Of a DNA stretch of 64,000 nucleotides, positions 1 through 11,628 are shown piece by piece. The position numbers and the translations under genes were made by a program. Source of the stretch: Leptodactylus fallax. Taxonomy: Eukaryota; Chordata; Amphibia; Anura; Leptodactylidae. Numbering within the stretch: position 1 is the stretch's first letter; each line of letters starts with the position of its first letter. The stretch lies in assembly GCA_947044405.1 (NCBI GenBank), contig CAMRHE010000205.1, positions 1,240,001 to 1,304,000 on the forward strand, given 5' to 3'. The notes beneath the pieces are model-generated. The model ran no database searches, had not been told where the DNA came from, and worked only from the letters and a program-made list of their open reading frames with translations.

Positions 1-239
1 CTTTCAAGGGGAGAGATTATTTTGCATGTGTTACAGAGTGGTACATACTGGCCAGGTACAGGTGATGGAATAACCAGGAAGAGAAGGCATCTTGTTGGTG
101 ATTTCACAAATAGAGGTGCTGATTTAGAACATAATGTAGATTTGCTGAAAGAGGTGCGATGTCTTTGAGGTAGCACAGTCAATGGGGATAATCTGCATAT
201 TGCAAATGTAGTCAAGGCTGCAAGCAAGGATGCTGAAAT
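1..239. other. unassigned sequence joined to a Tc1 remnant
   Basis: This stretch does not resemble Tc1 transposase, yet it continues the minus-strand reading frame of the adjoining Tc1 N-terminal domain to the window edge without a stop (about 80 codons). The plus strand also reads nearly open in one frame, with a single TGA. I do not recognise a family. It may be another mobile element into which, or beside which, the Tc1 piece sits. Confidence 0.4.
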
Positions 240-868
240 TGACCTCTTGGCTGCATCTCTGATCAGTCTTCTCCTTGTTTGAGATGAAAGTTTAGCGGGA
301 TGGCTGAGTCTTGGTAGATTTGCAGTGGTCTGATACTCCTTCCATTTCAATATGATCGCTTGCACAGTGCTCCTTGGGATGTTTAAAGTTTGGGAAATCT
401 TTTTGTATCCAAATCCGTCTTTAAACTTCTCCACAACAGTATCACGGACCTGCCTGGTGTGTTCCTTGGTCTTCATGATGCTTTCTGCGCTTTAAACAGA
501 ACCCTGAGACTATCACAGAGCAGGTGCATTTATACGGAGACTTGATTACACACAGGTGGATTATATTTATCATCATCAGTCATTTAGGACAACATTGGAT
601 CATTCAGAGATCCTCACTGAACTTCTGGAGTGAGTTTGCTGCACTGAAAGTAAAGGGGCCGAATAATATTGCACGCCCCACTTTTCAGTTTTTTATTTTT
701 TACAAAAGTTTAAAATATCCAATAAATTTTGTTCCACTTCACGATTGTGTCCCACTTGTTGTTGATTCTTCACCAAAAAATTAAAATTTTATATCCTTAT
801 GTTTGAAGCCTGAAATGTGGCAAAAGGTTGAAAAGTTCAAAGGGGATGAATACTTTCGCAAGGCACTG
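240..868 (-). mobile_element. Tc1/mariner remnant, terminal repeat plus transposase N-terminus
   Basis: The right end reads outward as a Tc1-type terminal repeat (reverse complement begins CAGTGCCTTGCGAAAG) next to a TA dinucleotide at 869-870, the usual Tc1 target site. A minus-strand ATG at 476 opens a frame starting MKTKEHTRQVRDTVV, followed by a helix-turn-helix DNA-binding domain (KKISQTLNIPRSTVQAII) typical of fish and frog Tc1 transposases. Recognisable similarity stops near residue 78 (position 240). The catalytic DDE domain and the other terminal repeat are missing, so the copy cannot move by itself. Confidence 0.85.
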
Positions 869-871
869 TAT

Positions 872-1520
872 ATGGGTTATATATCTCTTCTTTTTCCTTA
901 TAGCTGGGTTCAGAAATTAGCTTACAGGTGATTACAGGTGTAGTCTGATTAGACACTGGGTCTTGTCACAAGAGGGTGTAAAGTGCTTCACAGCTGCCAT
1001 ATAAAAAGACTCTCAGAGGCTACTTTTGTGTAGTGTGCTCGTTCGTGAAGAACTGTTGACGTCTAGATGATGCATTAAAAGACATTTTACACAGTTGACA
1101 GAGTTTGATAGGGGGTGTATCATTGGACTGAAAAAAAGCAAGATGGTCATTTTTACCTATTGCCTGCCTCTCTAACCTAGCAGTTAGAAGGTGGTGAAAG
1201 CAGTGGTTACGCAAAGGGCATGCACACATGGCAAGCAGGCTCTGGATGACCCAGACAGGCCACCAGTAGAGAGGATTACTTGATCCCACATTAAGCTCTA
1301 CTTGTCCACCCTTCAGGCAGAAGCAGCACCTTCATTATACACGTGTCTCTGCACGGAACATTTCCTGGCACTTAGCAGATGGAAATTTGGTGTCAAGGCG
1401 TTCATTTTGTATTGCTACATAAACTTAACTAAAATGCTCAATCAACCAAAAAAAATGCTGACTGCTTAGTCTGTGCCTGATGGTAAATGTTGAGCCAAAT
1501 TCTGCTGATCATGCCATACA
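872..1520. other. no gene seen
   Basis: Only short chance open frames occur here, with no splice-flanked or homologous coding sequence. The base composition is ordinary AT-rich intergenic DNA. Confidence 0.5.
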
Positions 1521-1766
1521 CAGCCGAAAATTTCCAGCACACTGCATTGGTTTTTTGGCAGACAGAAATGTGTCATCAGTAGAGAGCGAAGTTTTCAAAA
1601 ATTTGATTCGGCAACTTCGCCGAATTTTCCAATACGATTCTATTCGATCCGAATTAAATCGTGGCGAATAAACAGCTGTTTCCTGTCTGCAGAGAGCCCA
1701 TCCCATTTGGGCATTGTGACATCACAATGGGGCATTGTGACATGGGCGGCAAAAAGGTCGAAACCC

Positions 1767-1802
1767 TTGGATGCCGCGGTCATGTTTGACCGCGGCATCC
1801 AA
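1767..1802. repeat. perfect hairpin, GGATGCCGCGGTCA arms
   Basis: A 14-bp arm GGATGCCGCGGTCA is followed by a short loop and its reverse complement TGACCGCGGCATCC. The same hairpin recurs at about 63088-63122 in the SLU7 intron element, followed in both places by a related 'ccccgat..cagttacagctaa' segment, so both come from one repeat family. Confidence 0.8.
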
Positions 1803-1862
1803 GGTGTTAAAACCCCCGATCGGTTATGGAGCAGGGTGTTAGGTGTCAGTTACAGCTAAGGG

Positions 1863-3047
1863 AGTGTTCACACTACCGTTGGTGTCCGTCAGTAGTGTCC
1901 GTGGCTATTGTCCGTTACAAGATTTTAGCTACGGACACTAGTTGAACCATCAGAAATCCGTTAAAATTTCCATTCATTTCAATGGGTTTTTATATTGTGT
2001 CCGTTAGTGTCCGTTTACACCAAATCCGTCAGAAGTCCGTTATTTTTTCACGGACAAAAAATCCTACATGCAGGACTTTTTGTCCGTTTGAAAAAAACGG
2101 ATTCTTGACGGACACCAAGTGTCCGTTACTTTTTTAACATTGAAGTCTATGGGTAACGGACATATAACGGACAGTAACTGAAAGCCATCAGTTACTGTCC
2201 GTTATTTTATGTCCGTTTACTTTCCCTGCGCATGCTCAGAAAGGAGAAACAAACAAACAAACAAAAAAAAACTAGCAGTGTTAGAGGACATTTCGTGTCC
2301 TCAGGCACATGCGGTTTTACATACCACTAGAAAGCCGACAGCGCGCTGCCGGCTTTCCCGGTATGTGCCCCGGGGCTGGAGATATCGGCGGTGTAATGTT
2401 TTACTGTTAGAAGGGCGCTGCGAGGATCTCCCTCCCTCACACTTCTCTTTGTTCAGAGACATGTACTGAGGGGGCGTTCCTCACAGCTTGAGCATCATTG
2501 CTGGGCTGTAAGGAACCCCCCTCTCTCTGTTCTAGTCTATAGCCGGGTACTGTCAGAGGAATGCCCTCCCTGATAGTTCTGTTCATTCATAGCGCTGTAT
2601 GAGGGGGCGTTCCTCACAGCTGAGCGTCATCACTGGCCTGTAAGGAACGCCCCCTCTCTCTGTACTCGTCTATAGCCCTGTACTGTCAGAGGGGGCGTTC
2701 CTTACTGCCCGGCGATGACGCTGAGCTGTGAGGAACGCCCCCCCAATACAGTGCTATGGACCAACAAGAAGTGGCAGGGAGGGAGTTCCTCGCAGCGCCC
2801 TTCAAACAGTAAGTAAAGTAAAACATGTAACTTACACCGCCGATATCTCCAGCCCCGGGGCACATACCGGGAAAGCCGGCAGTGCGCTGAATTCAGCGTG
2901 CTGTCGGCTTTCTAGCGGTATGTGACATTAAAAAACGGACACTACCTGATGCTCATCAGTTAGGGTCCGTTATGATAGGTGTCCGTTTATTTTTTTTTTT
3001 AACGGACACCTTCATAGCGGACTCCAACGGTAGTGTGAACCCTGCTT
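1863..3047. mobile_element. GTCC-rich MITE with terminal inverted repeats
   Basis: The left end GTTCACACTACCGTTGG (near 1867) is matched by CCAACGGTAGTGTGAAC at the right end (near 3030). The interior has many copies of GTCCGTT and its complement, so each half can fold on itself. There is no open reading frame of note. It is interrupted by another palindromic element at 2320-2940. Confidence 0.75.
2320..2940. mobile_element. foldback element with GGCTGGAGATATC arms
   Basis: The arm 'ggctttcccggtatgtgcc..ggggctggagatatc' (2350-2392) returns inverted at 2836-2885. Between the arms are repeated 'gaggggg-cgttcctcacagc' blocks in both orientations. Related pieces occur at about 5560-5775 and 57285-57515. 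Confidence 0.7.
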
Positions 3048-3362
3048 AACACCCTGCTCCATATCTGATCGGGGGTTTTAACACCTTGGATGCAACGGTG
3101 AAACATGCCGTGGGCGCTCGCGAAGGGGTTAAAAGGCTGTGACATCACAGGGCTGGCGGCTGATTGGCTGCACGCATGGCATTGTGGGTGATCCCACGTT
3201 CCCAGAGTTCCTTGCCCCATGTCCTAACATGTACAGCAGCCATTTTGAACTAAATGCGAATCGTTACCACGAAGTGTGAGGAAATCCGGATTTGATGCGA
3301 ATCAAATATTTCCTGAAATTCGGATCAAATTCCACTTCGTCAGCTTCGATTCGCTCATCTCT

Positions 3363-4827
3363 AGTCATCAGCCATTACAAAAATTTGCAATAATTTTTTA
3401 ACTGTTTTGGTCATTTCTGGTGACACTTAACTTGTGTATGGCCAGCTTAAAGAAGGTGTCCATGCTTAAATTGTTTTTTTTTTAATTAGGCTGGGGGAAC
3501 CCTGCAGACCCACAGAATAAAAGTAACACGTCATTTTTACTGCACAACAAATGCTTCCCGGCACTACCACAACACATGGTACTGTACATTGTGCTGGTCT
3601 ATGGACTTTCCCGGAAAAAGAGGGGGAGACTGTGTGACATATAGTGTGTAGTGAGGTACAGACCTAGTATGTCCTATGGAGGATTTATAAAGATGTCTCC
3701 ATTATGGAAACCTGTCAATTACCCTTGCTGAGACTGTCAGAGTGTCAGAGTAAATCTGAGGTGACAGAACTGTGTGGATATCCTTCCCCCACTTTAACAT
3801 GTAAAGTAGTTTGCTATTGGGGAGTGGGGGTTCCTAAAATGTGAGAGAAAGCCAAGTTGGAGAGGGTCATAAAATGTTACTGACTCTACAGAGGAGTAGG
3901 TCAAAGACTCTGTTGAGGGGGCTAAAGGAAAAAAAATTGTTGTCTTAAATTCTTCTGAAGTTAGAGGTTGGTATTGGGACTGACCTGAGAGAGGTCAATT
4001 CACCAAAATGACATGCGCTTCTAAAAGCCCTGAGGATCGCAACGAGACAAAGTTATGTGCTTGTAAGCCCAATGGGAATGAGAACCAAACAGGGGAGCAG
4101 CTATGATTGTTTTAACTGAAATTTAACCACCACCAAAGCACTGAGGAATTAAGGACAGAAGAGGCACCCTAGTACACATCACCAAGGACGGGGAGTATAT
4201 AGAAGTCAGATGGACCCACAAAGAAGCCCCCCTTGGTGGCATTCACCAGAGCTAATTGGGCAATTCTAAATGCCTGCCAAATTGCTGGATTGAAAGGGCA
4301 CCCGACTTTTTATGTATATACATAAGTTACTGGGTAATTCATGCCCAAATAAATCTAAATACCTCATGCTGCATCTGGGCAGTGGAATGCACAAAACAAA
4401 GAGAAAAATGTTATCTAAAACCTGCCGATCAATGTGATCTGTCAATAGACTTTCAAGCAATTCTCCAACTATAGAAGTTAAACTCATTGCCCTATGGATA
4501 ATAGGATAACCTTAGCCTTTTAGTCCATGGATACCTTACCTGTATGTAGTGAATCCTTTAATAAAACCTCAAAACCAAAAACATCGGTTACATAAAACAT
4601 AACCTGCATAAACAAAAACTGACACACAAAGCCATAATAAATCTTTACCCCATTACCTTTTTTTTTACCTTACTTGTAAGCCACATAGGTCTATAGTTTA
4701 CATTGTTGTTCTTCCTCCTCATAGCAATATAGTAGATATTATATCTATTTACTATCCCTTTCAACAACAATTTTTTTTTCTTGGTGCCTTTTTTTAAGAA
4801 CACATAATCATAGTCTATGCACTGGAA
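3363..4827. other. no gene seen
   Basis: Intergenic sequence without convincing coding potential, terminal repeats or similarity to the repeat families recognised elsewhere in the window. Confidence 0.5.
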
Positions 4828-5296
4828 AGATGCCTTGAAGAGGTTGTCTGAGCATTTTTTTTTTTTAATGCCTGGACAACCAGGGGATGTAAAAAAAAAA
4901 AAAAAAAAAAATCACTCACCTGACCCCGATGTCCTCCAGGTGTGTTCCGATCCTTCTGTTCCGGTGGCTTCTCAAAGTGAAACTGCTCACTGGCTGTGAC
5001 GTCACGGATCCATTCCGTTGAAGCAGGCCTCAGGAAGAGACCCGTGATGTCACAGGTAGTGACATCACCTACCCTTCGCTGAGGCCGCTGATTGGCCTCA
5101 GCGGTCACGTGTGGCCGCTGATTGGCCTCAGCAGTCACGTGTGGCGGAAGTCACCACTGGACTAAGAAGACCGGACTGTGCTGGGAGGCACCGGAGCACA
5201 GTGGAAAGGTGAGTATATATTTTTTTTTTTTCACTTCCCCGGCTCAGTTATAAAATAAACGGGTTGTCCATTTTTGCCTGGGCAACCCCTTGAAGC
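4828..5296. mobile_element. MITE, 'ggttgtc' type
   Basis: The ends are inverted versions of one another: 'gaggttgtctgagca..tgcctggacaacc' on the left and 'gggttgtccat..tgcctgggcaacccc' on the right. The middle holds two direct copies of 'cacgtgtggccgctgattgg' (or close variants) around 5075-5135. Non-coding. Confidence 0.65.
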
Positions 5297-6768
5297 TTAG
5301 AAAAAAATTGAAAATGAAAGGGATTGTCCTAGACCCCATTTGTTTTGAATACTGATGGTATCTGATCAGTGGGGGTCTGACCATGGCTGGAAGCAGAGCT
5401 ATTCCTGTTTGAGTGATTGGGAGTAGAGCTGCGGTTCTTCAGTACCACCCCCACAGAGCCACACACAGTAGAGCTACCACAGGTGAACTGCAACTCTGCT
5501 CCTTCTCACTTAAACTCTGTTTAAAATCTTTCACTCTGTTCCTTTCACGTCATTGATGTGTGGTATTAAATACCATTAGAAAGTTGACAGTGTGCTGGTA
5601 TGCGCCCTGGAGATGGAGAGATTGGTGCCATTAATTTTGGCAAAAGGGTGGGCATTACAGCCTAGTCTCATCGCTGGGCTGTGAGGAACACCCCCCTGAC
5701 TGTACAAGTCTATGGATGTATTCAGCACACTGTCAGCTTACTAGCAGTATATAATACCGCAAATCTATGAGAAAATGAAAGGTCCTCTTTACATAAGGGC
5801 AAAGCTGCTTTGGTCAGTATACAGTTTCCAGCAGCCAGATTAGTTTATTGGTGTGGATATGGTCACCCATATCCAAAACCCACGGGTTCTTGAACAGCCC
5901 CTTTTTAAATGTCTTTGTTTTGTTGACAGGCTCTTCTTTCTTGAAATCAAAAGTAATGACATTATGGTCATATTTCCAACTTTTCCTATATCTTCATATT
6001 AGAGATATGATCAATAAAGTTAGTTATTGTAAGGCAATATTGATATGATCATGCTGAAAAAAGGGCTTGTGTATATGAGGGATGTGTGAAAAACGGACAG
6101 AAATGGGAAATGTCCATTTTTTTTAATGGTACATTAAAACTGACATGTGAATAGCTCCTTTGAAATGAATGGGAAGAATTTACTAAACCATCGCTGGCAT
6201 TATGTTTGTCATGGGAATAAGGCCGAGGTGGTTACTCTGACAGCTGCTCCAGGTATCCTACAGTAGATTGAGGAAATGTCTTTCCTTGGTTGTACTAGAG
6301 AAAAAAAAATTTAGTGGCTATCGGTATAGCTAAAATCTCCTAAAATGAAAATCTTTCTCTTTTGTGTAGCTTGTTCCATTTTCTTGTGCAGTACAGCCTC
6401 AGACAACTCATCCATGCTAAGAGGTTTATAACACATTCCAACAATGACGTTGCCTACTCCTATGCGATGCTCCACCTATACTGACTCCTCCGAATTATTC
6501 AGCTCATCTATCATACCATCTTTTATATTCACTTTATGTACATATCAAAGAGCTCCATCACCCACTCTCTCCTAAATATATTATAACCCTGAATATCAAT
6601 CACCCTGCCATGTATCTGATTCAGCCATGTTGCAGCCAAAACTGTCATCCTACTGTGTCTCACTTACCCAGAGCTCATGGTTCTTGATTTTACTTGCCAG
6701 CCTTTTGCATTTGTAAACCTAAATGTTAGTGTCCTGTTACATATTGTTCTTTTTATTGTTTTTCTGGG
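5297..6768. other. no gene; one fragment of the GGAGAT foldback family
   Basis: A diverged piece of the family seen at 2320-2940 lies at about 5560-5775 ('gctggtatgcgccctggagatgg', 'gtgaggaacaccccc', 'ctagcagtat'). Nothing else here is recognisable. Confidence 0.45.
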
Positions 6769-6770
6769 AG

Positions 6771-7799
6771 TTAAAGTGTAGCTCCCATATTTTTTTTTAT
6801 TTTTTTTTCTCACTATCGTGTTGGGGGGTATTTGGTGACTTTTTTTGCAATATACTTTATTACCCTATGTAACTTTCTTTTTATTATAAAACAGGCTGTA
6901 ACATTCTCCTTAGCAACCCTCTAACTGAGGCCAGATTCATATCTGTGTCGGAGTCTCCAGTAGAGAGAAAAGTCCTGCACGGAAGACTTTTCTCTCTGCC
7001 GGTTTCAGTATATAAACGGAGGGAAACCGACAGACACCATTATAGTCTATGGGGTCTGCAGGTAACTGCTGTTTTAGCGGACAAACTCTCCATCATTCGG
7101 GTTCCCCGGCGAGCCCAAACAACAGAAAGCCACGCGAAATGTGGACCTAGCCTTAACTAGGTCCATACACAATTGTATTGTAAATATGCAGAACTGCAGC
7201 ATTTACCAAAGAGGGGATGGTCACTTCAAATGGCAGTATCATGCTTTATATAAAATCACATTGCTGACGCTAGGTTCACACTAGCATTCGGCTGTTATAC
7301 AGGTCTGCATGGAGATCCGAAAGACGGAGAGCCTCTCCGTTTAAAAAGCAGGTGTCGGTCGGGTTTCCCCAGGCTTCAGTATAGTCCTTGCAGGACTTTT
7401 CTCTTCGCCAATTTTAGGCTGAATCTGCGGCGGAGTCTCCTACTGATACTCCGATGCAGATGTGAACCTAGCCCGACTTTCTTTTAAACTAGTGATATAT
7501 CTAATTATTTTACAACTAGTACTTGAGTCGTGAGAATCTCAGCTTTCTTATGATACAACCATTTTTATAGGTTGTAGAAAACCGAAGATGCAGCCATTTG
7601 AAGTCACCACCCCCAGTTTGGCCCCACATGCTGCATTGAGTACATGTGTCGGACAGTCTCCTTGACATTGCTTAGAGCATTGCTAATGGGAACTTTACAG
7701 CCTGTTTTCTATTAATAAAGTATATTACAATAATGTTTACCACACCCCCTACCCCCTGACACAATAGTGGGAAAAAAAATGGAGTTGCACTTTAAACTG
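6771..7799. mobile_element. MITE with TTAAAGTG/CACTTTAA ends, interrupted
   Basis: The left end TTAAAGTGTAGCTCCCAT and right end ATGGAGTTGCACTTTAA are inverted relatives. Subterminal sequence is also inverted: 'aatatactttatta..aaacaggctgtaacattctcc' against 'ggaactttacagcctgttttctattaataaagtatatt'. The TTAA at both tips is compatible with a TTAA target site. Two pieces of another MITE family fill its middle (about 6926-7160 and 7270-7475). Confidence 0.7.
6926..7475. mobile_element. two pieces of the 'gttcacatctg' MITE family
   Basis: Both pieces show the family's signature: 'cggagtctcc' and 'cagatgtgaacctagcc' type ends, and an internal 'attatagtctatggggtctgc'. They lie inside the TTAA-ended element at 6771-7799, so they inserted later or were carried with it. 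Confidence 0.55.
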
Positions 7800-7801
7800 C
7801 T

Positions 7802-8560
7802 GTGATTCATGTTGTTATGGTGACATGTCCCCAGCTGCTACCTCGCCCCCTCCTATCTCATAGACCTTGCTCCAAAAATTTCCACACCAACTCCACTCCA
7901 CTTATTTAGTTTAGTCACTATGCACTTGGTGTTTGTCCTTATTCCTAATCTTTTCCATATAAACTGATTTGATCCTTCCTCCAATCCACCAATAGCCCCT
8001 GTTCACTCTCTATACCATCTTCCCCTCCTATACTGCACCTGTCCGCCTCTCACTGTGCCTAGTTTAATTTGCGAGGTTTGCGTGGCGGTTTCATTTAGAT
8101 CGAACTTGTGTGAACTGCTATTATTATACTCTGGGGTCTTTTCATAGCCCAGAATATAATTAGCTGAGGCCCAGGGGAGGTGATCAAACAGCAAACCATG
8201 TTACTCACCTCCCCTGGGGTTTACGTGGGTCAGGCCGGCATCATAACGCATAGATGTAGTATCCACAGTGGTCCCTGACGCCATTCAGGATGCTGAAAGA
8301 GACCAAAAGAAGACTGTGAACAGCACTGGAGCCCAGGGGAAGTGAGTAAGGGTGTATTCACACAGTAAGCTCCCAAACAGCCCAATCGCTACAGTAATGA
8401 ACTGACATAATGCTATCAGTTCAGTACTGTAGCGATCACGCCGTTCAGGAGCTCACTGCATAATAAATAATACAGTGACTCCTATGCACACGGCCCAGTT
8501 TAGTTTGGGAAATACGCCCAGGCATGGACCATTTTCCACGGTGTACTGAAGGTGCCACTG
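7802..8560. other. no gene seen
   Basis: No supported coding sequence. A short inverted pair around 'agctcccaaacagcc' and 'ggagctcact' (8365-8460) suggests another degraded MITE. Confidence 0.4.
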
Positions 8561-8561
8561 A

Positions 8562-8822
8562 AAAACACTGTTTGTTACACCTACTCACCTGTAATTACTA
8601 TACCTGGGTTCGAATCCCGCCAAGGACAACATCTGCAAGGAGTTTGTATGTTCTTCCCATATTTGCCTGGGTTTCCTCCGGGTACTCCGGTTTCCTCCCA
8701 CACTCCAAAGACATACTGATAGGGAATGTAGATTGTGAGCCCTATATGGGACAGTGACTGTCAATGTCTGTAAAGCGCTGTGGAATATGATGGTGTTATA
8801 TAAGTAAGCATAATAAATACTC
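8562..8822 (+). mobile_element. V-SINE-like SINE
   Basis: A tRNA-type B box GGTTCGAATCC (8607-8617) marks the polymerase III promoter region of the head. It is followed by the strongly conserved central block of vertebrate V-SINEs (contains CCTCCGGGTACTCCGG, 8676-8691) and an L2-LINE-like tail ending 'ttatataagtaagcataataaata'. The conserved block is established V-SINE biology; assignment to a named subfamily is not attempted. The A box is degraded. Confidence 0.8.
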
Positions 8823-10426
8823 TGATGACAAATTTTTTGGAGACTCATAACTAGCATCGGGTATGTCATCCCTAAGTAAGATATTTCATTTTATTAGCAT
8901 AGGTACAACTGTGGAACGTTATACTGTATAGAGGGACCACTATGGGAGATTATAAGAGAATATACTTCATAGGAGTCAATATGGAATATTATACTGTGTA
9001 GAGGGGCCCCTAGGTGACATTATACTGTATAGAGTGGCTGCTATGGGACACAGGGATCTTTGACATTAATGGGGGCCCACACTTTCTGAACAGCCCTGGG
9101 CCCATGGTACCCTTAATCTGCCCCTGCAGCCCATCCCTACTGTAGAGCTGGTAGACAAGTTCTCCATAACCTAAAAACTCTCCTTCCTACATCGTTCTTA
9201 AAGAGAGTCTGTCATCAGATATCAGGTATCCTATGCATTTGGTGGCACATGGCTCAATATTTTAGTTTCTTGTATTGTTGGTTTAGTCACTGGGCACTGA
9301 TTCATTACATTTACTGGTAGGGCATGGATTGTCTTATTACTGGCAGCAGGGATGTGGAGGTGGAGTCGGGGAAAAAGGTTACTTAATTATATTATAAAAT
9401 TATTAATACTGTGTAATTATTCAGATGCTGATTGTTACAATGAATTAAAGAATCTTTACTGCTTGTGACTGACCACAGTTGTCAGCCATTTATAAAGGAG
9501 TCTAAGTTGAGTTGAAAAAAAAAGTCTGACTCCACAGCCCAGACGGTCAAAGTAACAGCTGGATTCCACTGAAGGAGCGCTGTGTACAAACATGCAGTGC
9601 CATCCAATGCATGGGTTTTTGCTATTAAAGTGTGTACTCCCATCTTACAATTATGCCCTATCCATAGTATAGGGGTAAACTTGCAGATCTGTGAAGGTCC
9701 AACCGCTCAGACCCCCACTGATCAGGAGGACAGGGGTGTTTTATTCCCTGTTCTGAAACGAGCTGTGGTTAAGCCGGTGACGTACACCACTCTATTTATT
9801 TTATTGGGCGTTCCAGAAATAGTTGAGCAGTGTACTTCAGTTATCTCTGGCAATCCTATTGAATTGAATTTAGTAATGTGAGTCCAGTCCGACCAACCTT
9901 GCGTCTGTTTTGCAATCCGTTTTTCCCTCTGCGCATGCTCACAATGAAGACGGGGGAGGGGAGAGGTGGAATTCTCAAAAACGGACACATACTGATAGTT
10001 TTTTTTTTTTTACGGCTACCCATTGACTAATCCATCTAAAAAGACACATTCGGGTATCTGCTCTGTAACCTTTTTGAATTCTTTTTTTAACCAATCCCTT
10101 TTTTTTTTTAACTGTTGTGCAGCCGACGGATACCAGGTGCAATTGTGACCCTAGTGTAACCCTTTAATTAGGCAGAATGGGATAAAGCTTTAGAGAGGTT
10201 ATTTGCACATGTTGCTTTATTAAACTTAATTGCACTTTATCTCTTTTTATTGCACAATATTTACTTGGTTATAACTTACATTTTATTACTATGATGATAA
10301 AAGTTTAGAATTTGGACTTGTTTTATTCTTCCAAATGATAATGATTAAGAGTTCTTAAGCTGAAATAAGAACAAGCTACTTTGCTTATAAAGACTGGACT
10401 GATTTGTTTCTTTTTAATTTTTTTAG
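8823..10426. other. no gene; degraded MITE pieces and part of CYSTM1 intron
   Basis: Repetitive AT-rich DNA. A GTCC-type MITE fragment is likely near 9890-10160 ('ccgtttttccctctgcgcatgctc', 'gtgaccctagtgtaaccc'). The part next to 10427 is the end of an intron of the duplicated CYSTM1 copy, with a T-rich polypyrimidine run. Confidence 0.45.
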
Positions 10427-10533
10427 TATATGTTGTAGAAGAGAGAAGAAGGGATGATTCTGGAGAAGGTGCCTGTTTAACTGCTTGTTGGACTGCCCTG
10501 TGTTGCTGCTGCCTTTGGGACATGTTAACATAA
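10427..10533 (+). CDS. CYSTM1: CYSTM1 terminal coding exon, copy 1 (orphan in this window)
   Basis: CYSTM1 is a very small tail-anchored membrane protein with a cysteine-rich transmembrane module, thought to act in stress or membrane-associated processes; its exact role is not settled. The exon follows a polypyrimidine tract and TAG acceptor and is read in phase 1. It encodes a YVVEERRRDDSGEGAC start, then the module LTACWTALCCCCLWDML (four adjacent cysteines), and stops at TAA 10531-10533. This is the signature end of vertebrate CYSTM1. It is 107 bases, the same length as the exon at 50117-50223, with only a few differences (one is Gly for Ser before the first Cys). No matching proline-rich exon is visible upstream within the window, so the copy is incomplete here: either its first exons lie left of position 1 or it is a duplicated exon without a gene. 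The exon itself looks undamaged. Confidence 0.85.
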
Positions 10534-10548
10534 ATGTATAGATTTTTC

Positions 10549-10554
10549 AATAAA
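10549..10554 (+). promoter_or_regulatory. possible polyadenylation signal AATAAA
   Basis: AATAAA lies 16 bases after the copy 1 stop codon. It is not conserved after copy 2, so it may be chance. Confidence 0.3.
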
Positions 10555-10736
10555 GGCCAAGAATGCAGAACGCCTTTACTTTGTCACTGTATGTTGGTTT
10601 TCTTGATTTTATCAGACGTATCTGATTTAATTCACAACTGATTTGTATATTTTAAGTGCCACAACTATTAGCACTATACAGTGATCTGAAGATCTGTTAC
10701 CATTGCAAGCACGGTTTAGTTTTTTTTCTGGTTTTA

Positions 10737-10860
10737 GGCCCCACATAACGAAACGCAGCTAAAAAAACAGCAGAAAAAAATTTCAGCTTTTCATTGGAGT
10801 TTTTATCCCTCTTTTAAATACAAAGAAAAAACACTTGCGTTTTTTTCACTTTTTTTTTTC
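10737..10860. mobile_element. MITE fragment, 'ggccccacg..gcggaaacgc' family
   Basis: Contains 'ttttaggccccacataacgaaacgcagct' followed by T- and A-rich arms, a weak copy of the family that recurs at 12226, 13972, 18106, 20290 and elsewhere. Confidence 0.5.
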
Positions 10861-11312
10861 CTCTTGTATTGTCCATTATTCCCAAATCCTGAAACAGAAG
10901 ACAAACATTAACCTACCATTACAAACCAGTGCACAGCATGGACAGGAGACTTGGCATTAGTGAGCACTCTCTTCTAACGTGCATGTTTTTGCTTCTTTTA
11001 AGTTATTGATGGATGAAAGAAATGTCATTATTAATGGAACACTCCGCGCAGAACTGAGTCTTTAGAGCAAGTTCACACAGTTGTTTGCTTCCCATTCATT
11101 TCAATGGGGTTTGCAAGGCAGAATCCACCTGAAGACAGGCCATGATGCTTTATTTTTCTTCTAGCTGAAAAAAAGAGAGGTAAAAACTTACCCGACTGTC
11201 ATTTGAAGTGAATGGGAGAAGTTTTGTGAGGCAGAGTTTGAGATTCTGCCTCAAAAAACTCTGTGTGAACGTAACCTAACAGGATGGTACCTGTATTAAA
11301 AGAGCACTGAAA

Positions 11313-11535
11313 GGAGACGAGGCCCCACGTAGTGGTTTTTTGTTGCAGATTTGGCTGCGGTTTTTTAAGCCAAAGTCAGGAGTGGATATAACAGAATATA
11401 TAAGAGCTTCCTATATATTTTCCATTCCTTTTCAAGCCACTCCTGACTTTGGTTAAAAAAAAACACAGCAAAATATGCAACTAAAAAATACTGCGTTTCC
11501 CAGCCTTTTGCAGTTTTGCCTCTAGGGTTCTTTTA
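11313..11535. mobile_element. MITE, 'aggccccacg' family
   Basis: An inverted pair 'gccaaagtcaggagtgg..aggaagc' is centred near 11405: 'ttttttaagccaaagtcaggagtgg' on the left and 'ccactcctgactttggtt' on the right. Related copies are at about 43990-44195 and 52880-53024. Non-coding. Confidence 0.65.
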
Positions 11536-11622
11536 TTTATGTAGGGATATGTTCATAAGGAATGTGTGAAATATGTAACATACAAGAGTTTTCTCTGGAC
11601 ACGATATTGTTACTATGCAACT

Positions 11623-11628
11623 ATTAAA
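11623..11628 (+). promoter_or_regulatory. candidate distal polyadenylation signal ATTAAA (copy 1)
   Basis: ATTAAA lies in a block conserved with the equivalent place after copy 2 (52149-52154). Conservation between the copies, and position at the end of the shared block, make it the better candidate for the true 3' end. Confidence 0.4.

Larger units (their letters stand above)
1560..3362. mobile_element. nested composite of palindromic non-autonomous DNA elements
   Basis: The outer arms are related inverted sequences: AT-rich TTCG/CGAA-bearing arms near 1585-1670 and 3245-3360, and a shared 'accctgctcc..gatcggggg' segment at 1800-1850 that returns inverted at 3048-3080. Nested inside is a second element rich in the word GTCCGTT (1863-3047), and inside that a third palindrome (2320-2940). 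No transposase is encoded. Boundaries are approximate. Confidence 0.65.

Noticed and set aside
8607..8617. tRNA-like B box, possible tRNA gene
   Set aside because: No cloverleaf can be formed around it, and the flanking V-SINE block explains it.
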